DNA of 32,983 nt from Clostridium sp. LS (GTDB taxonomy: Bacteria > Bacillota > Clostridia > Clostridiales > Clostridiaceae): assembly GCF_002760435.1 (NCBI RefSeq), contig NZ_AUUU01000040.1:1-32983 (forward strand), given 5' to 3'. Shown here one piece after another: positions 8,438 to 17,031 of the stretch. Within the stretch, counting starts at the first letter, position 1. Each line of letters begins with the position of its first letter. Both the position numbers and the translations under genes were made by a program. The notes beneath the pieces are model-generated. The model was not told the DNA's origin. It was given only the letters and a program-made list of their open reading frames with translations, and searched no databases.

Positions 8438-9229
8438 GTGATATTTTGTTCTTTATATAGTGGCAGTAGTGGCAATAGTATGTTTATTGCTTCAGATAAG
8501 GCTAAGATATTAATTGATGCAGGACTCCCAGGTAAGAAAATTGATATGGCTTTGCAGGAAATTAATCAAAACCCAAAGGATCTAAATGGGATTTTTATCA
8601 CTCATGAACATAGTGATCATATAAAAGGTGTAGGTGTATTATCAAGAAAGTATGATATTCCTATATATGCAAATGCAGATACATGGTCTGCAATGGAAAG
8701 TTCAATAGGAAAAATAAGAGATTGTAATATAAAGGTAATTGACAAAAGATCAATTACTGAAATACAGGATATGAGTATTAAAGCATTTAATATACCTCAT
8801 GATGCGGCTGCGCCAATGGGATATACTGTGAATGCAGGTGAAAAAAGTATAAGTGTAGCAACTGATTTTGGTACTTTTACTAGGGAAATTTTCGATAATA
8901 TAAAGGGTTCGGAAGTTATACTTCTTGAAAGTAACCATGATATTAATATGCTTAAATTTGGACCATACCCATACCCCTTAAAAAGAAGAATATTAAGTGA
9001 AATAGGACATTTATCCAATGATGATTGTGGAAGCGCTATTGTTGAATTACATAGATGTTCAGCAAATAAAAAAATTATTTTGGGGCATTTAAGTAATACA
9101 AATAACCAGCCGGATTTAGCATATCAAACTGTTTTAAATGTATTAAGTGAGAATGGAATTAATCCCAAAGAGGACATAATGTTAACTATGGCAAATAGGC
9201 ACAATCCAAGTAGTTACATAGAAATTTGA
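8438..9229 (+). CDS. WalJ/YycJ-like metallo-beta-lactamase-fold hydrolase
   Basis: A 263-residue protein of the WalJ/YycJ family. The N-terminus FCSLYSGSSGNSMFI and ITHEHSDHIKGV (His56, His58, Asp60, His61) are the signature, with later ligands in ISVATDFGTF and LLESNHD. Relatives in Bacillus and Staphylococcus belong to the walRK region and have been linked to DNA and cell-wall homeostasis; nuclease activity is proposed for some members. The start is GTG at 8438 behind a strong GGGGGAGGGG purine tract. It lies 29 bases downstream of murA and is probably co-transcribed with it. No signal peptide. Confidence 0.88.
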   Translation: MIFCSLYSGSSGNSMFIASDKAKILIDAGLPGKKIDMALQEINQNPKDLNGIFITHEHSDHIKGVGVLSRKYDIPIYANADTWSAMESSIGKIRDCNIKVIDKRSITEIQDMSIKAFNIPHDAAAPMGYTVNAGEKSISVATDFGTFTREIFDNIKGSEVILLESNHDINMLKFGPYPYPLKRRILSEIGHLSNDDCGSAIVELHRCSANKKIILGHLSNTNNQPDLAYQTVLNVLSENGINPKEDIMLTMANRHNPSSYIEI

Positions 9230-9294
9230 TTACTTTAAGATTATAATTAATAAATATTATATACAAAATGAAGATTTAAGGGAGGACTTAAAAA

Positions 9295-9798
9295 ATGAGT
9301 TTATATACAGAATGGACTGACATGGTTGTTGACTATGTAAAAACTAAAGGGGAAAATGCTTTCTGGGAAGAATATAGTAAATTAGAAAAATCAATATATA
9401 AGGATTTATTAGCTAATCATAAGGAAGTTAAAAAGGCTACAATTAATGAATTAGCTAAAGATTATAACACTACAGTTGAATTTGCTATGGGCTTTATGGA
9501 TGGAATTAATGATAGCTTAAAAAATCAATATGATCTTGAAACTATCGATGCTGATACTGAATTAGTTTTAGATTTAAATTTAGAGACATTATATTTTAAT
9601 ATGTTAGATGCTAAAGCTGAGTATCTATATACATTACCGCAATGGGATGGAATATTCTCAGTAGAAAAGAGAAATGAAATGCAAAAGCAATACAAAGAAT
9701 CTAAAATCGTAAGAAATTTAGATAAGGTTGGAAGAAATGATATGTGTCCATGCGGAAGTGGAAAGAAATATAAAAAGTGTTGTGGAAAAGATAAATAA
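9295..9798 (+). CDS. SEC-C motif protein
   Basis: A 167-residue protein ending in [18 protein letters not shown], the SEC-C zinc-binding motif (CxCx8CC form) first known from the C-terminus of SecA. The rest is mostly helical and acidic and resembles a clostridial SEC-C protein family of unknown role. The motif usually mediates binding to zinc and to a protein partner. Third gene behind murA; a strong ribosome binding site GGGAGGA precedes it and a strong terminator closes the unit. Confidence 0.9.
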   Translation: MSLYTEWTDMVVDYVKTKGENAFWEEYSKLEKSIYKDLLANHKEVKKATINELAKDYNTTVEFAMGFMDGINDSLKNQYDLETIDADTELVLDLNLETLYFNMLDAKAEYLYTLPQWDGIFSVEKRNEMQKQYKESKIVRNLDKVGRNDMCPCGSGKKYKKCCGKDK

Positions 9799-9830
9799 TA
9801 TACTTACATAGATATTAGATGTTTTGTAAT

Positions 9831-9858
9831 AAAAACCCATTCCAGATGGGTTTTTTTT
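9831..9858 (+). terminator. Terminator of the murA unit
   Basis: Stem AAAACCCAT/ATGGGTTTT with a five-base loop (9841-9845) and eight T. It lies 33 bases past the SEC-C gene stop. Confidence 0.93.
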
Positions 9859-9887
9859 CTTTTTAATAATTTTATGAAAAATAACAA

Positions 9888-9916
9888 TTCACAAACGTGA
9901 ACAGAACTGGTATAAT
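9888..9916 (+). promoter_or_regulatory. Promoter with an embedded dyad, upstream of the chemotaxis receptor
   Basis: -35 TTCACA (9888-9893), a 17-base spacer, and -10 TATAAT (9911-9916) preceded by TGG. The dyad TTCAC-AAAC-GTGAA (9888-9901) overlaps the -35 box and could be an operator. Confidence 0.6.
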
Positions 9917-9966
9917 TGTGCTATAAAACTAATAAATATAGGTAAAGTTGAATATATCGCTATGGC

Positions 9967-10016
9967 AGCACTAATATGGATTTTATAAAAAGTCTTTATT
10001 TAGTGCTTTTATTTTT
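9967..10016 (+). terminator. Leader terminator-like hairpin before the chemotaxis receptor
   Basis: Stem AGCACTAA (9967-9974) pairs with TTAGTGCT (10000-10007) and is followed by a T-rich tail. It sits between the promoter at 9888-9916 and the receptor start, so it could be an attenuator or end a short RNA of about 90 bases. I do not recognise a c-di-GMP aptamer in the short leader. Confidence 0.5.
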
Positions 10017-10067
10017 ACACATTTAATAAATTAATTAGTCAGTAATATTGTTTTGGGGGGATTAACA

Positions 10068-12242
10068 ATGAATCTAAGACTTAAATATTTACTAAACAGA
10101 AATTTGAAGGAGCACTCAGAAAAAGTATTTGAAGGAATATCTAATGGAAGAAAAAAAGCTTTAGACAATTGGTTTAATGATAAGTGGGTACAATTAGAAA
10201 ACATCAAAAATTCACTTGTTGCTTTAGAGGATGACGATGATACAGTTTATAATTATTTAGTTGAAAATGTAAAAAAACATGAAGATTTTTGTGAAATATT
10301 TGTTTTAGATGAAAATGGGACAGTTTCAGTTTCTTCATGTAAAGAGCATGTCGGTTTAGATATGAGTGACTTACCTAATTTAAAGGCAGGATTAGAAGGC
10401 AGACCATTGATGTATGGACCATACATAGATAAAAGAACTCTAGATACTGATATACATAATAAAAAATTTGCTGATGATGTAACATTAATGTTCTCTAGCA
10501 GATGCAAAAATCATACTGATCAAGTTAGAATATTATGTTGCAGAACATTAAATGATGATATGAGTAATGTTATTCAAGATGAAGATACCCATATTTATAA
10601 AGATTCAGGGGATAACTATTTATTCATGGTAAAATCCAATAGAGGCATTAAACCAGGAACAGCAATATCTAGAAGTAGATTTGAAGATAATACTTTTACC
10701 TTAGGAGATAATCTTAAGGATGGAGTTAAAACAAAAAAGTGGGGAGTAGTTCAAATTAAAGAGCATACTGAGTTTGAAATTGTATTTACTGATCCTGCAA
10801 CTAATGAACTACATCAAGGGGTAGCAAACACTATTAGAAATGGAGAAAACTTAGATTGCTGGCCAGGATACCCTGATTATAGGCATATTATGGTTGGAGG
10901 AAAAGGAACATTAATTACACCTCCTAACTGTGATGAAGTTTGGGGAATGATGTGTGAAGGTGATATAGATGAAATATATAATTTTCAAAGCATCAATTTA
11001 AAAATGCCAATGGCTGTATCAATGATGTCAGCAGTATTAATTGTAATAAATATGATAACAACAAAATTTGCACCAGATATGAGCATATTAACATCTTTAG
11101 CAATGTGGGTAATATTATCATTATTTACATTAGTAATGTCTAAAAAAATGATTTCTTCACCTTTAAGCAGGACGATAAATATATTACAAGATATTGCAGA
11201 GGGAGAAGGAAATTTAACAAAAAGAGTCAAAAAGATCTCATCTGATGAGATAGGAGAACTATCAAGATGGTTTAATAAATTCATAAATAATCAAATGAGC
11301 ATGTTAGATAGAGTAAAACGATCAGCAAAAACTACAAAAAAATCAGTAAACATAGTTTCTAACATAACCAATGAAGTTAAAACTGGTATGGGAGTTATTG
11401 AAAATACAGTTGTAAGTTTATTAGAAAATTCTAAGGAACAAAATACTGTATTCCAGAACACCAAAAACAAGTTTTCAGAAATTACAGCATCAATCCAAGA
11501 AATGGACAGTCTTATTTTAGAAGTTTCAGGAATAATCGAAGGTACTAATGAGAATGCATCAACGGCACAAAGTGTATCCAAGGAAGTATTAAGTAATATG
11601 GAAGATTTGGAGACTACAATTAACAAGACTGTAGAATCCATTAGTACATTGCAAGGATATTCAAAGGAAATTAGCGAGGTTGTGAATGTAATAAGTAATA
11701 TTAGTAAGCAAACTCAGCTTTTAGCGCTTAATGCATCAATTGAAGCTGCAAGGGCTGGTGAAAGCGGAAGAGGATTTTCAGTGGTTGCAGAAGAAATATC
11801 AAAACTAGCACTGGAAACAGACGATGCAACTAAATCCATAAGTAATGTTATTAAACAAGTTCAAGAGCAAACACAAGCTACCTTTGAATATGCTGGAGAT
11901 ATAAATAATAAAGTAAGTGTTTCAACAGGAAGTGTAAAGAATTCCATTGAATCATTTGACCAAATTAATCAGGATATAAGTGTAATTACTAATGCGATGC
12001 AATCAATTGCACAAATAACATCGACCCAAACTCAAAATGTTGGGGATGTTATGAACAATGTAAGTAATATGGCCGATAAAGTAGAGCAATCTACCGAAAA
12101 TAGTTCAAGTAAGAGTGAAGAATCCTTAACAACGGTTAAAAAAATATTATCAGAAATAAGGCAGTTAAAACATGCTACAGAAGTTTTAGAATATTCATCA
12201 GATAAATTAAATGAAATGGTTGGATCATTTAAATTAAAATAG
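10068..12242 (+). CDS. Methyl-accepting chemotaxis receptor with N-terminal sensor before its membrane segments
   Basis: A 724-residue receptor. The C-terminal half is a standard signalling coiled-coil with its hairpin tip near residues 530-570 (TQLLALNASIEAARAGE, then GRGFSVVAEEI), which contacts CheA/CheW. A HAMP domain (about 359-413) follows two membrane segments at about 313-331 and 339-358. The first 300 residues form a sensor domain, but no membrane segment precedes it, so this domain should be cytoplasmic, unlike classical receptors with an extracellular sensor. A Cys-rich stretch (CKNHTDQVRILCC) occurs in the sensor. The start is the ATG at 10068 behind GGGGGG; an earlier TTG is inside that tract. 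It is monocistronic, with its own promoter and leader. Confidence 0.92.
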   Translation: MNLRLKYLLNRNLKEHSEKVFEGISNGRKKALDNWFNDKWVQLENIKNSLVALEDDDDTVYNYLVENVKKHEDFCEIFVLDENGTVSVSSCKEHVGLDMSDLPNLKAGLEGRPLMYGPYIDKRTLDTDIHNKKFADDVTLMFSSRCKNHTDQVRILCCRTLNDDMSNVIQDEDTHIYKDSGDNYLFMVKSNRGIKPGTAISRSRFEDNTFTLGDNLKDGVKTKKWGVVQIKEHTEFEIVFTDPATNELHQGVANTIRNGENLDCWPGYPDYRHIMVGGKGTLITPPNCDEVWGMMCEGDIDEIYNFQSINLKMPMAVSMMSAVLIVINMITTKFAPDMSILTSLAMWVILSLFTLVMSKKMISSPLSRTINILQDIAEGEGNLTKRVKKISSDEIGELSRWFNKFINNQMSMLDRVKRSAKTTKKSVNIVSNITNEVKTGMGVIENTVVSLLENSKEQNTVFQNTKNKFSEITASIQEMDSLILEVSGIIEGTNENASTAQSVSKEVLSNMEDLETTINKTVESISTLQGYSKEISEVVNVISNISKQTQLLALNASIEAARAGESGRGFSVVAEEISKLALETDDATKSISNVIKQVQEQTQATFEYAGDINNKVSVSTGSVKNSIESFDQINQDISVITNAMQSIAQITSTQTQNVGDVMNNVSNMADKVEQSTENSSSKSEESLTTVKKILSEIRQLKHATEVLEYSSDKLNEMVGSFKLK

Positions 12243-12524
12243 AGAATATATTAAATATATTCAAGCAAATGATACTTTGTTTTGCTAATTATTATTTAGA
12301 ATTGACTGTAAGAAAAAATACCTACAGAAAAGTTTTATAATATAGTAATTGGTACCAGAGTATCATTTATTTTTATGAATAAATATGTTGTTTTGTAATT
12401 TTATACACAGCTAGTATCAAAAAACACATTTTATCAAGAGAATAGGGAGAAAATGTGGATAAGTTTAAAGATATAAGTTATATTTGTGGATTATATTTTT
12501 ACATTTAACGCATCATCGTAATAT

Positions 12525-12586
12525 TTGTGCAAATAATAAAAATGTATTATAATTCTATATAGTTGCGAATGCAACTATATAGAATT
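12525..12586 (+). promoter_or_regulatory. Promoter and palindromic operator of the efflux pump gene
   Basis: -35 TTGTGC (12525-12530), a 17-base spacer and -10 TATAAT (12548-12553). A perfect inverted repeat with 16-base arms (12551-12566 and 12571-12586, spacer GAAT, inner half TATATAGTTGC) covers the end of the -10 box and the start site. This is the position of a repressor operator, and the half-site looks MarR- or TetR-like. No such regulator gene lies next to it. The other parts of the 12243-12695 gap hold short weak stems after the chemotaxis gene and no gene. Confidence 0.75.
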
Positions 12587-12695
12587 CATTGTTTTTAATT
12601 AATGATGTCTTTTATACTAATGCACTTTTATAAGGTAGATTCTTTCATTGAATATACGAAAAAATTTTATACATACGAAGAGAGGAAAAAGAACT

Positions 12696-14147
12696 ATGGA
12701 GAATATGGATAAAAAAATACATGATAAGAGGTGGGTAATTTTATTTACCACCGTTCTATTAACATTTATGGCTACTCTTGATGGGAGTATAGTAAATGTA
12801 GCATTACCTGTTATGTCAGATAAGCTTTCAGTAAGCATGGCATCAATTCAATGGGTTGTTACTAGTTATCTAATAGTTATTGTTGGAACTATTCTTGTGT
12901 TTGGAAGATTGGCTGATATTAAAGGAAAGACTACGGTTTTTAAATTAGGTATTATAATTTTTACAATTGGATCATTTTTATGTGGATTAACAAATTCATT
13001 AGTTATATTAGTTTTTTCAAGATGTTTGCAGGCAATAGGTGCAGCTGGAACTATGTCTACAAGCCAGGGAATTATAACTCATGTATTTCCAAGTAATGAA
13101 AGAGGAAGAGCATTAGGTATAAATGGTACATTCGTTGCTTTAGGTTCTATGGTAGGTCCACCAATTGGAGGAATAATAGTTTCAATTTTAAGCTGGCAAT
13201 ATGTTTTTTTAATAAATGTGCCAATAGGAATTCTAGCATTTATTCTTGCAGTAAGAACACTTCCTACAAACAATGTGACTTCGAATGAAAAATTAGATAT
13301 AAAGGGAGCCTTTTTATTTGGTTTATCAATGATATTGTTATTTGGAGCATTAACTTTGGGGAATGATATAGGTTATGAAAATATAGGAATAATAGCCTCA
13401 TTTATTGTTTCAATTATATTATTTGTTCTATTTATAAAAGTTGAAAGAAGAATATCTACGCCATTATTGAGACTAGATATATTTAGTAATTCGTTATTTT
13501 CACTTAGTATATTTTGTGCATTTATCTCGTTTGTAGCAATAAGTTGTTCAAACATTATATTACCTTTCTATCTGCAGTATGTTATGAAATTGACACCGTC
13601 AGTAACAGGATTTTTAATGATGGTATCACCAATAATATTAGCAGTTGTAGCACCTATGAGTGGGTATTTATCTGATAGGATAGGATCAGAAGTATTAACA
13701 TTTTTAGGGCTTGTGGGAACTAGTTTAGGATTATTTTTAATGGCATTTTTAAATCAATATTCGCATATTGGTGTTTTAATTATATTTATAGCTATAATGA
13801 CTCTTGGAAATGGTATGTTTCAATCACCTAATAATTCCCTAGTAATGTCTACAGTTGATAGGAAGAATCTTGGTATTGCAGGGGGAGTAAATGCATTAGT
13901 AAGAAATTTAGGAATGGTTTTTGGAATATCACTATCTACAACATTTTTATATTATCGTATGAGCAGTAAAATAGGGTACCATGTTACAGGATATATAGAA
14001 GGAAGAGAAGATATCTTTGTATATGGGATGCAGTTTGTATATATCTCTGCAGGAATAATATGTGCAATAGGGGCTGTATTAACAGCATATAGACTATATG
14101 GGGCTAAAACTAAGGCTAAATCTAAAGAAAATATTGAGGCAGCATAA
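12696..14147 (+). CDS. DHA2-family (EmrB/QacA-type) drug efflux transporter
   Basis: A 483-residue transporter of the major facilitator superfamily with about 14 membrane helices, the DHA2 drug:proton antiporter layout. Motif D1 is visible as MATLDGSIVNVALPVM in helix 1, motif A as GRLADIKGK after helix 2, and antiporter motif C as ALGSMVGPPIGG in helix 5. It should export hydrophobic or cationic compounds using the proton gradient. The ATG at 12696 is chosen because AGAGGAAAA lies upstream and helix 1 follows directly. Expression is probably controlled by the palindromic operator upstream. A strong terminator follows. The substrate cannot be read from the sequence. Confidence 0.92.
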   Translation: MENMDKKIHDKRWVILFTTVLLTFMATLDGSIVNVALPVMSDKLSVSMASIQWVVTSYLIVIVGTILVFGRLADIKGKTTVFKLGIIIFTIGSFLCGLTNSLVILVFSRCLQAIGAAGTMSTSQGIITHVFPSNERGRALGINGTFVALGSMVGPPIGGIIVSILSWQYVFLINVPIGILAFILAVRTLPTNNVTSNEKLDIKGAFLFGLSMILLFGALTLGNDIGYENIGIIASFIVSIILFVLFIKVERRISTPLLRLDIFSNSLFSLSIFCAFISFVAISCSNIILPFYLQYVMKLTPSVTGFLMMVSPIILAVVAPMSGYLSDRIGSEVLTFLGLVGTSLGLFLMAFLNQYSHIGVLIIFIAIMTLGNGMFQSPNNSLVMSTVDRKNLGIAGGVNALVRNLGMVFGISLSTTFLYYRMSSKIGYHVTGYIEGREDIFVYGMQFVYISAGIICAIGAVLTAYRLYGAKTKAKSKENIEAA

Positions 14148-14185
14148 AGGAAGCTATTTAAAAACTAATAAATATTAAAAATATG

Positions 14186-14227
14186 AATTGCAGCTAAATA
14201 AAAAAACTTAGCTGCAATTTTTGTTTT
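14186..14227 (+). terminator. Terminator of the efflux pump gene
   Basis: Twelve-base perfect stem (14186-14197 with 14208-14219) and a T-rich tail, about 40 bases past the stop codon. Confidence 0.9.
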
Positions 14228-14265
14228 TAGTTATAATATAATTATTAAACCTAAAGGAGAAAATA

Positions 14266-14745
14266 ATGAATATTACTATAATTACTGTTGGCAAAATTAA
14301 AGAAAAGTACTTAAAAGATGCTATAGAAGAATACTCTAAAAGATTAGGCCGATACTGTAAGCTAGAGATAATAGAATTGGCAGATGAAAAGACTCCAGAT
14401 AATGCTTCAGAGAAAGAAGAAGAAGGGATTAAAGAAAAGGAGGGCCAGGGGATATTAAATAAAATAAAAGATAACATGTTTGTAATAGCCATGGATCTTG
14501 GTGGAAAGCAGCTAACTTCAGAAGCGTTTGCAAATTATATAGAGAGCTTGGGGGTAACAGGTAATTCTAATATAGCTTTTGTAATAGGTGGCAGCTTAGG
14601 AATATCAAAAAGCGTTTTAGCTAGAGCAGATTATAAATTATGTTTTTCAAAAATGACATTTCCTCATCAACTTTTTAGAGTAATGTTATTAGAGCAGATT
14701 TATAGAGGGTTTAGGATAATGAAGGGGGAACCATATCATAAGTGA
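14266..14745 (+). CDS. rlmH: 23S rRNA (pseudouridine-1915-N3) methyltransferase, target gene of the mobile element
   Basis: A 159-residue RlmH, a SPOUT-fold methyltransferase that acts as a dimer on pseudouridine 1915 of 23S rRNA in the assembled 70S ribosome. The SAM-binding knot is visible as FVIGGSLGIS (103-112), and the C-terminus as RVMLLEQIYRGFRIMKGEPYHK, the family's invariant end. The promoter box TATAAT (14232-14237) and ribosome binding site AAAGGAG precede it. The last 18 bases, 14728-14745, are the left attachment site of the element: the coding end is kept intact on insertion because the same six residues and stop are encoded on the other side at 31986-32003. The native terminator is lost and replaced by one inside the element. 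Confidence 0.97.
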   Translation: MNITIITVGKIKEKYLKDAIEEYSKRLGRYCKLEIIELADEKTPDNASEKEEEGIKEKEGQGILNKIKDNMFVIAMDLGGKQLTSEAFANYIESLGVTGNSNIAFVIGGSLGISKSVLARADYKLCFSKMTFPHQLFRVMLLEQIYRGFRIMKGEPYHK

Positions 14746-14752
14746 GTGATAA
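14728..14752. other. Left attachment site (attL) with terminal inverted repeat
   Basis: GAACCATATCATAAGTGA (14728-14745) closes rlmH and recurs as GAACCGTATCATAAATGA at 31986-32003. Bases 14734-14752 are an inverted copy (16 of 19) of 31963-31981. The staphylococcal SCC site, GAAGC(A/G)TATCATAAATGA as I recall it, is almost the same because it encodes the same conserved RlmH end. Confidence 0.88.
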
Positions 14753-14799
14753 ATTTACTGAAATTGGATAAAAATTTATATTATTTGTTTATAGAAACT

Positions 14800-14840
14800 A
14801 TTAACCATATTTTAAGTATAAATATGGTTAATGGTTTTTT
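14800..14840 (+). terminator. Terminator just inside the left end, behind rlmH
   Basis: Thirteen-base perfect stem (14800-14812 with 14820-14832), loop of 7, then six T. It lies inside the element, so the element itself supplies the terminator for the interrupted rlmH transcript. Confidence 0.9.
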
Positions 14841-14866
14841 ACTTAATACAAAATAATTAGATATTT

Positions 14867-14896
14867 TTGTGTAAATTACTTATAAATTAGTATAAA
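14867..14896 (+). promoter_or_regulatory. Promoter of the ABC-3C operon
   Basis: TTGTGT (14867-14872), an 18-base spacer and TATAAA (14891-14896), 31 bases upstream of the first defence gene. It lies downstream of the terminator, so the operon is transcribed independently of rlmH. Confidence 0.6.
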
Positions 14897-14926
14897 ATGT
14901 AAATATATATAAAAGGAGGTAGAAAA

Positions 14927-16345
14927 ATGAGTGTATGTGATGCTAGTTCTAGTTGGAGTGGATATCAGTATCAGGGGAAGATAACTATTTATATCGCATT
15001 GCAACTAATTAATAAATGTGTTAAGAATCCAAGTGGTATGAATGTAGGAAAATATTTTATTGAAGTAGAACATCGTGAAGACTTAGCTATAAAAAAGGAA
15101 AATGAGTATATATCTTTTCATCAAGTAAAAGCAAGAAAATCTGACATATATATGAATAATTATCTAGAAGCAATAGACAAGCTATATGATGAAAAGATAA
15201 AAAGTCCAAATGCCGATATATTTTTACATACTATAGTTAATATTAAAGATTGGAGTGAAGAAAAGTACAAAGATTTATATAAATCTAAAGTTGATAAAGA
15301 TATGGCTGCAATTAATTTAATAGAAGAAGAAAAAAGCAAGTTAACAGACGCTAAAGCTATTAAAGAAAATAATGAAAAAATAGATAAAATAAAAGATGCA
15401 ATTAAATATAATCAATCAAAATATGATGAGAGTAATAAGATTAATAGTATAATACTTCGTAAGTATGGAGCAAAAGATGATAAATTTTGTACCTTAGGGG
15501 GTATAAAGGTATATATAGAGAATGAAATAAAAGAATACTTATCATATACAAATCAGGATGAAAAACTTGGAAATATAGATGTCGCATATAATAAACTAAT
15601 ATGTTACATGGACGAGTATATAAAAAAGAGACATGCGGGTGAGGTAAAGGAATATTTTGCAGTAAAAGAAATAAAAGATATATTGGATATGAGCTATTTA
15701 GATAGGGATAGGTTGTTTCATCTATCAAAAATAAAAGATATTTATTGTAGCATTAGCATAGAGAATTATTGCAGTAATTTTTGTCATAAAAGAGAAAAAT
15801 GCAACGTAGAATATTATGAATGTAGAATATATGAATTAATTGAACATTTAGTAAATATTGATCTTGATGATTTAGAAAAAATAATAATGAAATTTAATCC
15901 TCATGTTTTAATTAAAGATTGGGAATATGATGTAAGAAGTTTTGTAGAAGAAGATGGAGTACATTTTTTATATCAAACAATTATTAGCCACATAGACAAG
16001 GAACTATTTATTAGTAATGATGCTATTAAGTATGATAAAGCTGGATTAAGTTATTTACCAACTACAATAGATGTGATTTCAGAAAATCGAAAGAAAAGTG
16101 CAATTGAAACATATAAGAAAGCAATAAACAATAATGAATTTTTATTAAATGAATTATTTGAAGATAATGTATTTATAACTGAAAATCTAGTTAGCGAAAA
16201 TATATTAGAATCAATAAATGATGTGGATGAAGTTGATGATATACTTGCAAAAGAGCAAGAAGAATATAACTATAAGAGTTATTTAGTTAATCAAATTTGT
16301 TTTAAAAATATTGAAAAGGTGAGGGAGGAATTAAATAATGATTAA
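14927..16345 (+). CDS. ABC-3C defence component 1: putative nuclease with CTD-type domain
   Basis: A 472-residue protein, first gene of a three-gene defence operon. The N-terminus SSWSGYQYQGKITIYIALQL, then FIEVEHREDLAI (46-54) and FHQVK (64-68), follow the acidic and Gln-x-Lys pattern of PD-(D/E)xK-like nucleases of the DUF4297/Cap4 type. A charged coiled-coil (about 120-175) comes next. A Cys cluster (about residues 280-300, four or five Cys within 25 residues) may bind a metal. The C-terminal part (LYQTIISHIDKEL, SYLPTTIDVIS) resembles the C-terminal domain of ABC-three-component proteins. The start follows AAAGGAGGT. I infer that it is the effector, released by the ATPase when phage or plasmid DNA is detected. 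Catalysis is not proven. Confidence 0.75.
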   Translation: MSVCDASSSWSGYQYQGKITIYIALQLINKCVKNPSGMNVGKYFIEVEHREDLAIKKENEYISFHQVKARKSDIYMNNYLEAIDKLYDEKIKSPNADIFLHTIVNIKDWSEEKYKDLYKSKVDKDMAAINLIEEEKSKLTDAKAIKENNEKIDKIKDAIKYNQSKYDESNKINSIILRKYGAKDDKFCTLGGIKVYIENEIKEYLSYTNQDEKLGNIDVAYNKLICYMDEYIKKRHAGEVKEYFAVKEIKDILDMSYLDRDRLFHLSKIKDIYCSISIENYCSNFCHKREKCNVEYYECRIYELIEHLVNIDLDDLEKIIMKFNPHVLIKDWEYDVRSFVEEDGVHFLYQTIISHIDKELFISNDAIKYDKAGLSYLPTTIDVISENRKKSAIETYKKAINNNEFLLNELFEDNVFITENLVSENILESINDVDEVDDILAKEQEEYNYKSYLVNQICFKNIEKVREELNND

Positions 16346-17030
16346 TATTATAAGTGATTTGCTTAAACTAACAGAATTTAGTATAGATGCAGAAAATAAT
16401 TTTGCAAGTAATAATAAAAAACGTATGTTTTATGTATATAAAAGTTATGATAGCATTAAGGAATTTAAAGAAAAAATATCTGAAGACCAAGATAAGTTAT
16501 ATGATTATATAACTGAATTAGAAAATGGAAGTGAAATAAAAAAGAACACTTCATTCATTATATTGATTAAATTAAATGAAAATAGCGAAAAGAAAGATAT
16601 TCAAGAAGATATTCTAGACTTAGAAGAAGATAAATATTTTTTTAAAAAATACGTAATTACTTATTTAAGTGATGAGGTTAATAGTTTTTATAATAAATTA
16701 AAAGAATATGATAATATAATAAATTTCATGGAGAAAAACCTTAATGATACAGATGAATTTGAAAAATTCAAAGTAAGCAATGAGGTATCATACTACAGCT
16801 TAATTTTGAAGATATACATAAAGATTCCACATTTGTCCTGTGGAGATATATTTAGCAAAAAAGAAATAATAAATTTGACAGATAACATCATAGAAGGAAT
16901 CAAAAAGATACAGGACAAAGAAAAGGGTAATATATTATTAGACTATCATAAAAAGGTTATAGCTTTAGATGAAAATGATATTGATGGTTATATAGAAAGG
17001 ATGCTTCTAGAAATAAAGGAGAGTGAATAA
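16338..17030 (+). CDS. ABC-3C defence component 2: middle component
   Basis: A 230-residue, acidic, mostly helical protein in the middle position of the ABC-3C operon. It has no catalytic motif that I can see. The segment DLEEDKYFFKKYVITYL near residue 100 is typical of ABC-three-component middle-component proteins. The start overlaps gene 1 by 8 bases and a good ribosome binding site (GAGGGAGG) precedes it, so translation is coupled. Its job is probably to connect the ATPase with the effector. The name rests mainly on position and general features. Confidence 0.7.
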   Translation: MINIISDLLKLTEFSIDAENNFASNNKKRMFYVYKSYDSIKEFKEKISEDQDKLYDYITELENGSEIKKNTSFIILIKLNENSEKKDIQEDILDLEEDKYFFKKYVITYLSDEVNSFYNKLKEYDNIINFMEKNLNDTDEFEKFKVSNEVSYYSLILKIYIKIPHLSCGDIFSKKEIINLTDNIIEGIKKIQDKEKGNILLDYHKKVIALDENDIDGYIERMLLEIKESE

Positions 17031-17031
17031 A

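Noticed and set aside
9917..10067. c-di-GMP riboswitch before the chemotaxis gene
   Set aside because: The leader is too short and lacks the conserved GEMM loops; only a terminator stem is present.
14927..17030. CBASS or Type I restriction system for the left-end genes
   Set aside because: No cyclase, SAVED, HsdM or HsdR features; the ABC ATPase with a zinc hook and three overlapping genes fit ABC-3C better.
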